Assembly: GCA_905339215.1 (NCBI GenBank)
Contig: CAJPFN010000011.1
Location: 1 to 64,000, forward strand
DNA: 64,000 nt
Reading direction: 5' to 3'
Origin: Rhizobiaceae bacterium
GTDB lineage: Bacteria > Pseudomonadota > Alphaproteobacteria > Rhizobiales > Rhizobiaceae
Part shown: piece by piece, positions 8,717-16,615 of the stretch
Layout of the letters: every line of letters begins with the position of its first letter
How positions within the stretch are numbered: the stretch's first letter is position 1
Translations under genes and position numbers: made by a program
The notes under the pieces: model-generated
Told to the model about the DNA's origin: nothing
Database searches by the model: none
The model's input: only the letters and a program-made list of their open reading frames with translations

Positions 8717-9205
8717 TCAGATCGGCGTCAGCCGGTGGAAGCGCGAGCGCTCGTAGAGCAGCGGCACGCCCTCGCCGAGGCGGATGTCGACGATCTGGCC
8801 GATGAAGATCGCGTGGCTGCCGGCGTCGACCCGCTCGCGGACCTCGCAGCAGAACGCGACCAGCGCGTCCTTCAGGATCGGCAGGCCGCGGGCGTCCTCG
8901 TCCCAGTCGCCGGCGGTGAACTTCTCCTCGCCGGTGGCGCCGCCGGCGCCGGCGAAGCGCATCGCCAGCTCGGAGGACGGGTCCTGCAACAGGTTGATGT
9001 TGAAGATCCCGCTCTCGTCGATGCTGGCGCAGGTGCCGGTCTTGCGGTTGACGCAGACCAGCAGGCTCGGCGGCTCGGCCGAAACCGAGCAGACCGCCGT
9101 CGCCGTGATGCCGCGGCGCTCGGCCGCCGAGCGGGCGGTGATGATGGTCACCGCCCCCGGAAAACGGCCCATGGCCGTCCGGAAGGTCTGGGGATCGACG
9201 GCCAT
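8717..9205 (-). CDS. Flavin reductase, StyB/HpaC-like, partner of a two-component monooxygenase
   Basis: 162 residues from ATG 9205; a second ATG at 9211 is two codons upstream, but GAGG is better spaced for the inner one. Conserved flavin-reductase-domain features include FRTAMGRFPGAVTIIT at the N-terminus, GITATAVCSVSAEPPSLLVCVN (flavin-binding strand) and SGIFNINLL. Such proteins use NAD(P)H to make free FADH2 or FMNH2 for an oxygenase. The gene begins a few bases after the stop of the StyA-like gene, so the pair is almost certainly one operon and one enzyme system. Confidence 0.9.
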   Translation of the reverse strand: MAVDPQTFRTAMGRFPGAVTIITARSAAERRGITATAVCSVSAEPPSLLVCVNRKTGTCASIDESGIFNINLLQDPSSELAMRFAGAGGATGEEKFTAGDWDEDARGLPILKDALVAFCCEVRERVDAGSHAIFIGQIVDIRLGEGVPLLYERSRFHRLTPI

Positions 9206-9215
9206 ACCCATCGCC

Positions 9216-10448
9216 TCAGGCCGCCCTCAGTTCGCCCAGATAGGACGCCGCGGCGTTCGGGTCGGCGAACCACGGGAAGAAGTCGCGCGGATCGTCGAAG
9301 CCGTTGGCCATGCGGTGCGCCAGGCTGGGGACGGCGCAGGCCGTGCCCATTATCTCGAGCACGAAGGGTGGCGGCGGCAGCAGCAGCATGTTGGTCCAGG
9401 TGACCACCCACTGCGCGTAGTCCCAGAACGTGTCGAAGGTGCCCTGCATCCAGGCGGCGTCGAACGGCCTGTCGCCGCGGTCGAGGATGCGCTTCAGGTA
9501 GACGGCGGCGGCCTTCGACGCGTTGTTCGAACCCTGGCCGGTGATCGGGTCGTTGAGGCAGACCGCATCGCCCAGCCCGAGCACCTGGCGGCCCGAGGGC
9601 AGGGTGGCGACGGGGTGGCGGATGGTCGGCGGGAAGCGGCCGGCGAGGATGCCGTTGTCGTCGGTCAGCTCGACGTTGCGGCAGCGGTCGGCCTCCCAGG
9701 GCAGGAAGGTCTCCAGGATGCGCTTGGACGTGGCAAGATGCTCCGCAGGGGTCTTGACGTCGCCCCAGCAGTCCATCGGCCCGCCGGGAACGCCCTCGAA
9801 CACCATGATCTCGCAGGCGCCGGTGGTGGTCAGCGCCGGGAAGACGAAGTATTCGCCGACGCCGGGGATCAGGTTGAAGCAGACCGCCGAATGGACCGGC
9901 CGCGGCGTCATGCCGGTGACGTAAGTCAGCGCCAGCGCGCGCATCGGCTTGTCGTAGGCCGACTTCTCGGCATCGCGCTCGAACAGCCGGCCGATCTCGC
10001 CCTTGCCCGAGGCGACGATGACGAGGTCGTCCTGGCGGGCATAGAGCTCGAGGTCGGAGATGCCGGCGTCCTTGATGGTGATGGTGCCGCCGAGCTTCTC
10101 GAACTCGGCCATCCAGCGCGGGATCTTGACTCGCTGGTCGACGGAATAGGCGTTGCGGTCGAGCCGGCCGACCCAGTCGATGACCTTCTCGCCGGGCTTT
10201 TCGGGCGACGGCACCATGAAGTTGATGCCTTCGACCGGCGGGCAGGTGTCGGACCAGAAGTCAATGCCGAGGTCGCGCTCGTTCTGCACGGCGTTGTGGA
10301 ACATGCACTGGCTGGAGAGGACCTTGCCCTTCTCGATTTCCTCGGCCGTGCGGTTCTGTACGACGCGCACCTTGTAGCCGTTCTTCAGAAGGCCGATGCC
10401 GAGCTGGAGGCCGGACTGTCCGCCTCCGATGATGGTGATCTTCCTCAT
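9216..10448 (-). CDS. StyA-like FAD monooxygenase (styrene/indole monooxygenase family)
   Basis: 410 residues, the normal StyA length. The N-terminal IIGGGQSGLQLGIGLLKNGY is the FAD-binding Rossmann motif, followed by HNAVQNER and PRWMAEFEKLGG, which match the pattern of styrene/indole monooxygenase oxygenase components. This group uses diffusible FADH2 from a reductase (here the next gene) to epoxidise or hydroxylate styrene, indole and related aromatics. AGAGGAGAAC sits just before ATG 10448. The gene lies between a short-chain dehydrogenase and the flavin reductase on the same strand. Family assignment is strong; indole as a substrate is plausible, not shown. Confidence 0.88.
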   Translation of the reverse strand: MRKITIIGGGQSGLQLGIGLLKNGYKVRVVQNRTAEEIEKGKVLSSQCMFHNAVQNERDLGIDFWSDTCPPVEGINFMVPSPEKPGEKVIDWVGRLDRNAYSVDQRVKIPRWMAEFEKLGGTITIKDAGISDLELYARQDDLVIVASGKGEIGRLFERDAEKSAYDKPMRALALTYVTGMTPRPVHSAVCFNLIPGVGEYFVFPALTTTGACEIMVFEGVPGGPMDCWGDVKTPAEHLATSKRILETFLPWEADRCRNVELTDDNGILAGRFPPTIRHPVATLPSGRQVLGLGDAVCLNDPITGQGSNNASKAAAVYLKRILDRGDRPFDAAWMQGTFDTFWDYAQWVVTWTNMLLLPPPPFVLEIMGTACAVPSLAHRMANGFDDPRDFFPWFADPNAAASYLGELRAA

Positions 10449-10513
10449 GTTCTCCTCTTTCCCTTGTCGTTGTTTTCGCTATCGTTATCGATGTTGCCTC
10501 CTGCCCGTGCGGC

Positions 10514-11290
10514 TCACTCCATGAGCAGGGGGATCGCCGGGTCGGCGCGCTCCGGGCCCATCGCCGTGTAGCCGCCGTCGACGCGGATGTCGGTGCCGGT
10601 GATGAAGCTCGCCTCGTCGGAGCACAGGAACAGTACGGCGGAGGCGACCTCCTCCGGATCGCCGGTGCGCTTGAGCAGGTGGAACGGCGCGGCGACTTGG
10701 TCGGTCTTCTTGCGGTCGCCGCCGGTCAGCTGGTCCATGATGTTCGACCAGGTCCAGCCGGGCGACACGGCATTGACGCGTATGCCGTCGGGGGCGAGAT
10801 CCATCGCCTGGTTGCGCGTCAGCTGCAGGATGGCGGCCTTGGAGACCGGATAGATCCAGCGGCCGGTCTGGGCGACGCGGCTGGAGATCGAGCCGAAGTT
10901 GACGATAGCGCCGCGGTTCTTCGCCAGTTCCTCGCGGGCCGCCTGCATCAGCACGACCGAGCCGACGACGTTGACGTTGAAGCCTTCCAGCCACTCGGCG
11001 CGGGTCGAGCCGGCGCCGTTGTCGACATAGGTGCAGGCGACGTTGACGAGGAAGTCGATGCGGCCGAACTTTTCCTTCGTCGCCTTGACCAGCGCTGCGA
11101 TCTGGGCGTCGTCGCGCAGGTCGGTCGCCTGGAAGGCGACGCCGTCGGCGGCCATCGCCGCGCCGGCCTCGGCGTTGATGTCGGCGACCATCACGCGCGT
11201 GCCCGCCTTGCGGAAGGCAGCGACGACCGCCTGTCCAATCTTCGTCGCCCCGCCGGGCACGATGGCGACTTTTCCGTCCAGACCGCGCAT
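10514..11290 (-). CDS. Short-chain dehydrogenase/reductase (SDR family)
   Basis: 258 residues. The cofactor loop reads PGGATKIG (usual TGxxxGxG, here with Pro-Gly at its start). The active site has Ser in FGSISS and the YPVSK Tyr/Lys pair, with NAVSPGW downstream as in classical SDRs. An aspartate at the end of beta-strand 2 (VADIN) suggests NAD preference. It is the first gene of the minus-strand operon with the StyA- and StyB-like genes, with GAGGAGG upstream of the ATG. In indole-oxidation clusters an SDR dehydrogenates the dihydrodiol made by the monooxygenase, and the same role is possible here. Confidence 0.88.
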   Translation of the reverse strand: MRGLDGKVAIVPGGATKIGQAVVAAFRKAGTRVMVADINAEAGAAMAADGVAFQATDLRDDAQIAALVKATKEKFGRIDFLVNVACTYVDNGAGSTRAEWLEGFNVNVVGSVVLMQAAREELAKNRGAIVNFGSISSRVAQTGRWIYPVSKAAILQLTRNQAMDLAPDGIRVNAVSPGWTWSNIMDQLTGGDRKKTDQVAAPFHLLKRTGDPEEVASAVLFLCSDEASFITGTDIRVDGGYTAMGPERADPAIPLLME

Positions 11291-11346
11291 ACCGCTCCTC
11301 CTCGATCTCGTTCGAAGTCGAGGATTTCGGCGAAGCGGCCTCGGTC

Positions 11347-11376
11347 GCTATCCGGAAAACGCACGGGCTATCCGGA
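11347..11376. promoter_or_regulatory. Tandem 10-bp direct repeats, candidate AraC-family operator
   Basis: GCTATCCGGA occurs identically at 11347-11356 and 11367-11376, a 20-bp period that puts both copies on the same DNA face. This is the arrangement bound by AraC/XylS activators. The repeats lie in the spacer between the AraC gene (start 11472) and the SDR gene (start 11290), about 57-86 bp before the SDR start codon. Binding by the neighbouring regulator is inferred. Confidence 0.6.
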
Positions 11377-11471
11377 TCGTGAAAAAAAGATGACGGCGGA
11401 GGGCGGTCGCTGATATGGTCGCGGCCGTGAATGAAGGCCCATGACTTGCGCATTCCGCAAACGGGAAACGC

Positions 11472-12476
11472 ATGCAGCCTCGACCTGACGTGCCGCTCGC
11501 CGCGCACACGATGTTCCGCAGTGTCGACCTGGACGAGGCCCGCGAGCGGGTCGCGCGGGTGTTCTGCGACCACAGGCTGGAGACGATCGGCCGTACGCAG
11601 TTCGACGCGCGGCACAACCATTTCGCCGGCGAGCGCCTGTCGCTGAACTACATCGAATATGGCGGCAAGACGCTGATCGCGCCGGGCGAACTCGGCAGCT
11701 TCTACCTGCTGCAGATCCCGCTCGAAGGCGGCGCGGCGATCCACAACGGCTCCTACCACTACTATTCCCATCCCGGCATGGCGGCGATCCTCAACCCGCA
11801 TCTGGCGACGACGATGATCTGGGAGGAGCGCTGCCGCCAGGTGCTGGTCTGGATCGACCGGCAGGCGATGCAGGAGCATCTCGCCGCCCATCTCGGCGCC
11901 GCGCCGGGCAAGCCGCTCACCTTTACCGGCGGCATCGACCTGTCGACGGGCGAGGGGGCGAGACTGAGGCAGCTGGTGCTCCATCTCGTCGACGACGTCG
12001 ACCGCGGCACCCCGCCGATCGGCAACGGCAGCCTGATGGCCCGGCAGATCGAGGCCGCCGTCATGGCCGGACTGCTCGACGCGCAGGCGCACAACTTCCG
12101 CGGCGCCACGGGAAGTTCCGCGGCGCGGCTGGCGCCGCGGCAGATCCGCCAGGCCGAGGAGTTCATGCTGGCGCATCTCGACCGGCCGATCGACCTCGAC
12201 GACGTCGCCCGTTCCTCGGGCGTCAGCACGCGCGCCCTGCAGAAGGGCTTTCGCGATTTCCGCGACACCACCCCGATGAACTTCCTGCGCGACGCCCGGC
12301 TCGACCACGCGCACCGCGACCTGCAGTCCGCTGCGCCGGGGCTGACCGTCACCGACGTGGCGCTGCGCTGGGGCTTCAGCCATTTCGGCCGCTTCGCCCA
12401 GGTCTACCGGGGGCGCTACGGCTGCAGCCCGAGCGAGACGCTCGCCGCCGCCAAGGCCGTCGGTTTCGCCGAGTAG
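11472..12476 (+). CDS. AraC/XylS-family transcriptional regulator
   Basis: 334 residues. The first 180 or so form an AraC_binding_2/XylS-type sensor domain (FDARHNHFAGERLSLNYIEYG, then FYLLQIPLEGGA), a group that includes regulators of aromatic catabolism. The C-terminal 100 residues contain the two helix-turn-helix units (IDLDDVARSSGVSTRALQKGF, and VTDVALRWGFSHFGRFAQVYR). It is divergent from the SDR-StyA-StyB operon with a 181-bp spacer carrying tandem repeats, so it is the likely activator of that operon. The effector is unknown. Confidence 0.92.
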   Translation: MQPRPDVPLAAHTMFRSVDLDEARERVARVFCDHRLETIGRTQFDARHNHFAGERLSLNYIEYGGKTLIAPGELGSFYLLQIPLEGGAAIHNGSYHYYSHPGMAAILNPHLATTMIWEERCRQVLVWIDRQAMQEHLAAHLGAAPGKPLTFTGGIDLSTGEGARLRQLVLHLVDDVDRGTPPIGNGSLMARQIEAAVMAGLLDAQAHNFRGATGSSAARLAPRQIRQAEEFMLAHLDRPIDLDDVARSSGVSTRALQKGFRDFRDTTPMNFLRDARLDHAHRDLQSAAPGLTVTDVALRWGFSHFGRFAQVYRGRYGCSPSETLAAAKAVGFAE

Positions 12477-12493
12477 GCGGCGCGCGGCGCAGG

Positions 12494-12521
12494 CCAGAGC
12501 GGTCGTCGCGGCCCGCTCTGG
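12494..12521. terminator. Stem-loop between AraC gene and tRNA-Arg
   Basis: CCAGAGCGG (12494-12502) and CCGCTCTGG (12513-12521) form a perfect 9-bp stem with a 10-base loop. It lies 18 bases beyond the AraC stop and, on the other strand, just beyond the tRNA 3' end. There is no T-tract on either side, so a two-way transcription stop is likely but not certain. Confidence 0.5.
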
Positions 12522-12532
12522 GTGTGGGGAAG

Positions 12533-12609
12533 TGGTGATCCCGACAGGAATCGAACCTGTGACCTACAGATTAGGAATCTGTCGCTCTATCCTACTGAGC
12601 TACGGGACC
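12533..12609 (-). tRNA. tRNA-Arg (anticodon CCT)
   Basis: The minus strand folds into a standard cloverleaf. The acceptor stem is GGTCCCG (12609-12603) pairing with CGGGATC; the D-arm contains AGCTCAGTAGGATAGAGC; the anticodon stem ACAGA/TCTGT encloses loop TTCCTAA, giving anticodon CCT for AGG codons; the T-arm contains GGTTCGATTCC. Discriminator A and an encoded CCA end at 12533. The 3' end faces the catabolic region to the left. Confidence 0.96.
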
Positions 12610-12664
12610 ACGCGCCCCTCATAGACGGTTCGGCTGCGCGCGCCAAGCGTTTCCGTCGCCGCCG

Positions 12665-13828
12665 TCAGGCGGCGAGCGTCGTCTCGGCGAGCCTGATCCA
12701 GTAGCTCATGCCGTGGGGGATGGCCTCGTCGTTGAAGTCGTATGCCGCGTGATGAAGGTTGGCGGTGTCGCCGTTGCCCATGAAGATGAAGGCGCCGGGA
12801 CGCGCCTCGAGCATGTAGGAAAAATCCTCGCCGCCCATGACCGGCGCGATGGCGCGGCTCACCCGGGCGTCGCCGGCGACCTCCGCGGCGATGTCGGCGG
12901 CAAGCGCGGTCTCGTCGGGGTGGTTGAAGGTGACGGGATAGTTGGCATCGTAATCGACCGCGATCTCGGCGCCGAAGGCCGCGCCGATGCCGGCGCAGAT
13001 GGCGTGGATACGCTCGCGCGCCATCGCCGCGACTTCCTTCTTCAGCGTCCTCACCGTGCCGGCGATCTCGGCCTGGCCGGGGATGATGTTGTAGGCGTCG
13101 CCGGCGTGGAACTTGGTGACGGTGACGACAAGCGATTCGATCGGGTCCGTCGTGCGCGAGACGATGGTCTGGAAGGCGCCGACCAACTGGCTGGCGATCA
13201 CGATCGGGTCGACCGTGCGGTGCGGCATGGCGGCGTGGCCGCCTTTGCCCTTGACGGTGATGGTGAACTCGGCGGTCGCCGCCATGATCGGGCCCGGGCG
13301 GATGGCGAACTGGCCGACGGGCAGGCCGGGCATGTTGTGCATGCCGAATACCTTGGCGATGCCGAAGCGCTCCATCATGCCTTCCTGGACCATGACGTTG
13401 CCGCCGCCGCCGCCTTCCTCCGCCGGCTGGAAGATGAGCGCCACGGACCCGGCGAAGTTGCGCGTTTCGGCAAGGTACTTCGCCGCGCCGAGCAGCATGG
13501 CGGTATGCCCGTCGTGACCGCAGGCGTGCATGACGCCGGGCGTCTCGGAGGCGTGGGCGACGCCGCTCGCCTCGACGATCGGCAAGGCGTCCATGTCGGC
13601 GCGCAGCCCGACCGTCGGTCCGGGGCCGAGGCGACCGCGAATGACGGCGACGATGCCGGTCTTGGCCAGCCCGGTGACGATCTCGTCGCAGCCAATCTCG
13701 CCGAGCTTCGCGGCGACGAAGGCGGAGGTCCGGTAGAGGTCGAAGTTCAATTCCGGCATGCGGTGGAGCTGCCGCCGCCAGCCGGCGACCTCGTCCTGCA
13801 GTTCGGCGGCGCGGTTGAGGATCGGCAT
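12665..13828 (-). CDS. M20-family amidohydrolase (hippurate hydrolase / aminoacylase-like)
   Basis: 387 residues from ATG 13828, preceded by CAGGAG; an upstream in-frame extension is Arg-rich and unlikely. Metal-binding features of M20D peptidases are present: LRADMDALPI, HACGHDGHTAMLLG, FQPAEEGGGGG with the catalytic Glu, FGMHNMP and the C-terminal MGGEDFSYM. The dimerisation domain carries GKGGHAAMPH. Such enzymes cleave N-acyl amino acids or amide-linked conjugates in the cytoplasm. It stands alone, divergent from the carboxypeptidase gene at 14045. Exact substrate unknown. Confidence 0.92.
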   Translation of the reverse strand: MPILNRAAELQDEVAGWRRQLHRMPELNFDLYRTSAFVAAKLGEIGCDEIVTGLAKTGIVAVIRGRLGPGPTVGLRADMDALPIVEASGVAHASETPGVMHACGHDGHTAMLLGAAKYLAETRNFAGSVALIFQPAEEGGGGGNVMVQEGMMERFGIAKVFGMHNMPGLPVGQFAIRPGPIMAATAEFTITVKGKGGHAAMPHRTVDPIVIASQLVGAFQTIVSRTTDPIESLVVTVTKFHAGDAYNIIPGQAEIAGTVRTLKKEVAAMARERIHAICAGIGAAFGAEIAVDYDANYPVTFNHPDETALAADIAAEVAGDARVSRAIAPVMGGEDFSYMLEARPGAFIFMGNGDTANLHHAAYDFNDEAIPHGMSYWIRLAETTLAA

Positions 13829-14044
13829 TTGGCGCTCCTGCGGTTGGAACGGCCGGACGCGGCGGCCGCGGGATCGTGAACGCGCCTTGCTTTGCCTTCT
13901 TGGCGTCACATAGGCTAACTAGCACCGGTATCGGCGAGGTCGATACGATGCCGGCGACGGCTGCGACCATAGACGATCCGCGCAACGATGCTCAAGGACC
14001 ATGGTGCGCGGCGGAAGGCGAACTGAAAGGGCTGGACCGGATCG

Positions 14045-15178
14045 ATGGCACGACGGAATTCATCGTTTGCCGCGCTCGGCGGTGTACTGTTCCTCATCGC
14101 GACCGGCCTCGCGCCAGCGTTCGCCTCTCCCTCGATCGCGTTCGACGCGGCGACGGGCAGGATCGTCGCCCATGAGGACGCGTTCCGCCGCTGGCATCCG
14201 GCGTCGCTGACCAAGCTGATGACCGCCTATGTCACCTTCCGCGCCATCGCCGCCGGCGAACTCACGCTCGATTCGCCGATCGAGGTGACCAAGCGCGCCG
14301 CCGCCGAGCCGCCGGCCAAGATGGGCTACAAGCCCGGTGCAGCGATGACGCTCGACAACGCGCTGAAGATGTTGCTGATCAAGTCGGCCAACGACATCGC
14401 CATGGCGGTCGGCGAAAACGTCGGCGGCACGGTCCCGGCCTTCGTTGCGCGCATGAACGGCGAAGCCGTGCGGCTCGGCATGACCGACACGCATTTCGTC
14501 AATCCCAACGGCCTGCACGACCCGGCGCAGTACACCACGGCGCGCGACCTCGGCCTGCTGGTCATGGCGATCCGCCGCGAGTTCCCGCAATACGCGCCCT
14601 ATTTCGCCATCGAGGGGCTGGTTGCCGGCAAGGCCAAGATGATGAGCTACAACATGCTGGTCGGCCGCTATGCCGGCGCCGACGGCATGAAGACCGGTTT
14701 CGTCTGCGCCTCGGGCTTCAACATGGTCGGCTCGGCGACGCGCAACGGGCGCACGCTCGTCGCCGTCGTGCTCGGCCACAAGTCGGCGCTGGAGCGCACC
14801 GAAGCGGCTGCAGCCCTGCTCGACCGCGGTTTCGCCGGCAACGCAGGCGACGGGGCGACGCTCGCCTCGCTCCCGGCCTACGGCCTCGCCGGGATGCCTG
14901 CGCCGGACATGCGCGAGGACGTCTGCGGCAAGAAGAAGCCCGCTGCGGCCCAGTCCGAGGCGGCCGCCGATCACGAGGCGGCGGCGGTGAAGTCGCCCTG
15001 GCTGGAAAAGCTGGAAAAGCCGAAACTCGTCGCCGTCGGCCTCGGCGGCGCCAAGGGACCCGTGCCGGCGGCCTGGGCAGAGGCGCGGACGAAGTATGCC
15101 GACGTGCCGATTCCGACGCCGCGCCCGGACTACCCGCCGGTTACCGCCCAGGGTGACAGCGCCACGACGGCCAACTGA
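14045..15178 (+). CDS. dacA: D-alanyl-D-alanine carboxypeptidase (PBP5/6 type, S11)
   Basis: 377 residues with an N-terminal export signal (hydrophobic residues 9-26, cleavage near AFA). The active-site triad of serine penicillin-binding proteins is complete: SLTK with Ser54 and Lys57, SAN near residue 114, and KTG near residue 215. It removes the terminal D-Ala from peptidoglycan stem peptides in the periplasm. The C-terminal 100 residues are Ala/Lys/Pro-rich without a clear amphipathic anchor. The CobW-type gene starts 7 bp after the stop, so the two are probably co-transcribed. Confidence 0.92.
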   Translation: MARRNSSFAALGGVLFLIATGLAPAFASPSIAFDAATGRIVAHEDAFRRWHPASLTKLMTAYVTFRAIAAGELTLDSPIEVTKRAAAEPPAKMGYKPGAAMTLDNALKMLLIKSANDIAMAVGENVGGTVPAFVARMNGEAVRLGMTDTHFVNPNGLHDPAQYTTARDLGLLVMAIRREFPQYAPYFAIEGLVAGKAKMMSYNMLVGRYAGADGMKTGFVCASGFNMVGSATRNGRTLVAVVLGHKSALERTEAAAALLDRGFAGNAGDGATLASLPAYGLAGMPAPDMREDVCGKKKPAAAQSEAAADHEAAAVKSPWLEKLEKPKLVAVGLGGAKGPVPAAWAEARTKYADVPIPTPRPDYPPVTAQGDSATTAN

Positions 15179-15185
15179 GGCCTTC

Positions 15186-16340
15186 ATGAATGGCTTTTCC
15201 CCGATCCCGGTCTCCGTCGTCACCGGCTTCCTCGGCGCCGGCAAGACGACGCTGCTCAACCGCTTGCTCAAGGATGCGGCGATGGCCGACACGGCCGTCA
15301 TCATCAACGAGTTCGGCGACGTCGCGATCGACCATCTCCTCGTCGAGCAGGCCTCCGACGGCGTCATCCAGCTTTCCGACGGGTGTCTGTGCTGCACGGT
15401 GCGCGGCGAACTCGTCGACACGCTGGCCGACCTGATCGACCGCCTGCAGACCGGCAGGATCGCCCGGCTGGCGCGTGTGGTGATCGAAACGACCGGCCTC
15501 GCCGATCCTGCGCCCGTTCTCCAGGCGATCATGGGCCATCCGGCGCTGGCGCAGGCCTACCGGCTCGACGGCGTCGTCACGCTGGTCGACGCCGTCAATG
15601 GCGAGAAGGCGCTCGACGAGCATGTCGAGGCGGTGAAGCAGGTGGCGATGGCCGACCGCATCGTCCTGACCAAGACCGACATAGAGGCCGTGCCGGCGGC
15701 GCTCAGGCAGCGGCTCGCCGCGCTCAATCCGCGGGCGGCGGCGATCGCGGCGTCGGAGCCGGGAGCCCTCTCCGCCTCGATCCTTTCCTGCGGCCTTTAC
15801 GATCCGGCGACGAAGACCGCCGACGTCAGGCGATGGCTGGGCGAGGAAGCCGGGCACGAGCACCGCGACCATCACCAGCACGACGGCCACCATCACCACC
15901 ATGACCACGCCGACGGCGACCATGGAGGGGAGGGCCATCACCGCCACGATTCAAGGGTCCGCGCGCTGTCGCTCAGCCATGCGGGGCCGCTGCCCTACAG
16001 CGCGATCGAGACGTTCCTCGACATTCTCCTGTCGACGCAGGGCGACAACCTGCTCCGCCTCAAAGGCATCGTCGAACTCGCCGAAGACCCGTCCCGTCCG
16101 CTCGTCATCCACGCCGTGCAGCGCATGCTGCATCCGCCGGCGCGGCTGCCCTCCTGGCCGGACGCGCAGCGCGGCACGCGGCTCGTCATCATCGCCATCG
16201 ACGTGTCGGAGGACTATGTCCGGCGGCTGTTCGCTACGATCGCCGGGCAGCCGGCGGTCGACGCGCCGGACAGGGCGGCGCTGGAGGACAATCCGCTCGC
16301 CATCGCCGGGTTCTCCGGGGGAGCGCCGCGCCGGACCTGA
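15186..16340 (+). CDS. CobW/ZNG1-family GTPase metallochaperone with His-rich loop
   Basis: 384 residues from ATG 15186, with GAGG just upstream at the end of the previous gene. P-loop GFLGAGKTT is at residues 14-22, the invariant metal motif GCLCC at 66-70, and the base-specificity motif TKTD near 160. A strongly His/Asp-rich stretch lies at about residues 225-258, before the C-terminal CobW_C domain. These GTPases insert or deliver Zn or Co, often during zinc starvation. No Zur-type palindrome was recognised, and it appears to sit in the dacA operon. Confidence 0.9.
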   Translation: MNGFSPIPVSVVTGFLGAGKTTLLNRLLKDAAMADTAVIINEFGDVAIDHLLVEQASDGVIQLSDGCLCCTVRGELVDTLADLIDRLQTGRIARLARVVIETTGLADPAPVLQAIMGHPALAQAYRLDGVVTLVDAVNGEKALDEHVEAVKQVAMADRIVLTKTDIEAVPAALRQRLAALNPRAAAIAASEPGALSASILSCGLYDPATKTADVRRWLGEEAGHEHRDHHQHDGHHHHHDHADGDHGGEGHHRHDSRVRALSLSHAGPLPYSAIETFLDILLSTQGDNLLRLKGIVELAEDPSRPLVIHAVQRMLHPPARLPSWPDAQRGTRLVIIAIDVSEDYVRRLFATIAGQPAVDAPDRAALEDNPLAIAGFSGGAPRRT

Positions 16341-16375
16341 GGATGGGCCCGCCCCGATAGGCCACCAAGTTCCCG

Positions 16376-16609
16376 TCAGCTGCCGCGTTCGACGAGAAAG
16401 CGGTGGCCGCGCTCGGTGGCGGCGCTTTCCACGAGGCGGTGGCCGCTCTCGGTGAGGAAGGCGGGGATGTCGATGACAGCCAGCGGATCCGTCGTCTCCA
16501 GCCACAGCCGGGAGCCCGCCGCCATCGCCTGCAGCCGCTTGCGCGCCTTCAGCACCGGCAGCGGGCAGTTCAGGCCACGCAGGTCGTAGGTCTCGGCGTC
16601 AGGCGCCAT
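16376..16609 (-). CDS. TusA-like sulfur-carrier protein
   Basis: 77 residues with the family hallmark LRGLNCPLPVLKARK, where the Cys of CPxP carries persulfide sulfur, and a C-terminal half matching the SirA/TusA fold. TusA-family proteins pass sulfur in tRNA thiolation or molybdenum cofactor routes. It follows the L,D-transpeptidase gene on the same strand after six bases, so they share a transcript. The biological role in this organism is not deducible. Confidence 0.88.
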   Translation of the reverse strand: MAPDAETYDLRGLNCPLPVLKARKRLQAMAAGSRLWLETTDPLAVIDIPAFLTESGHRLVESAATERGHRFLVERGS

Positions 16610-16615
16610 GAAAGG

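Noticed and set aside
15859-15960. His-codon-rich tract (CAC/CAT runs) as a DNA repeat or CRISPR-like array
   Set aside because: It lies in frame in the CobW-type GTPase and encodes its metal-binding loop; there are no regular spacers.
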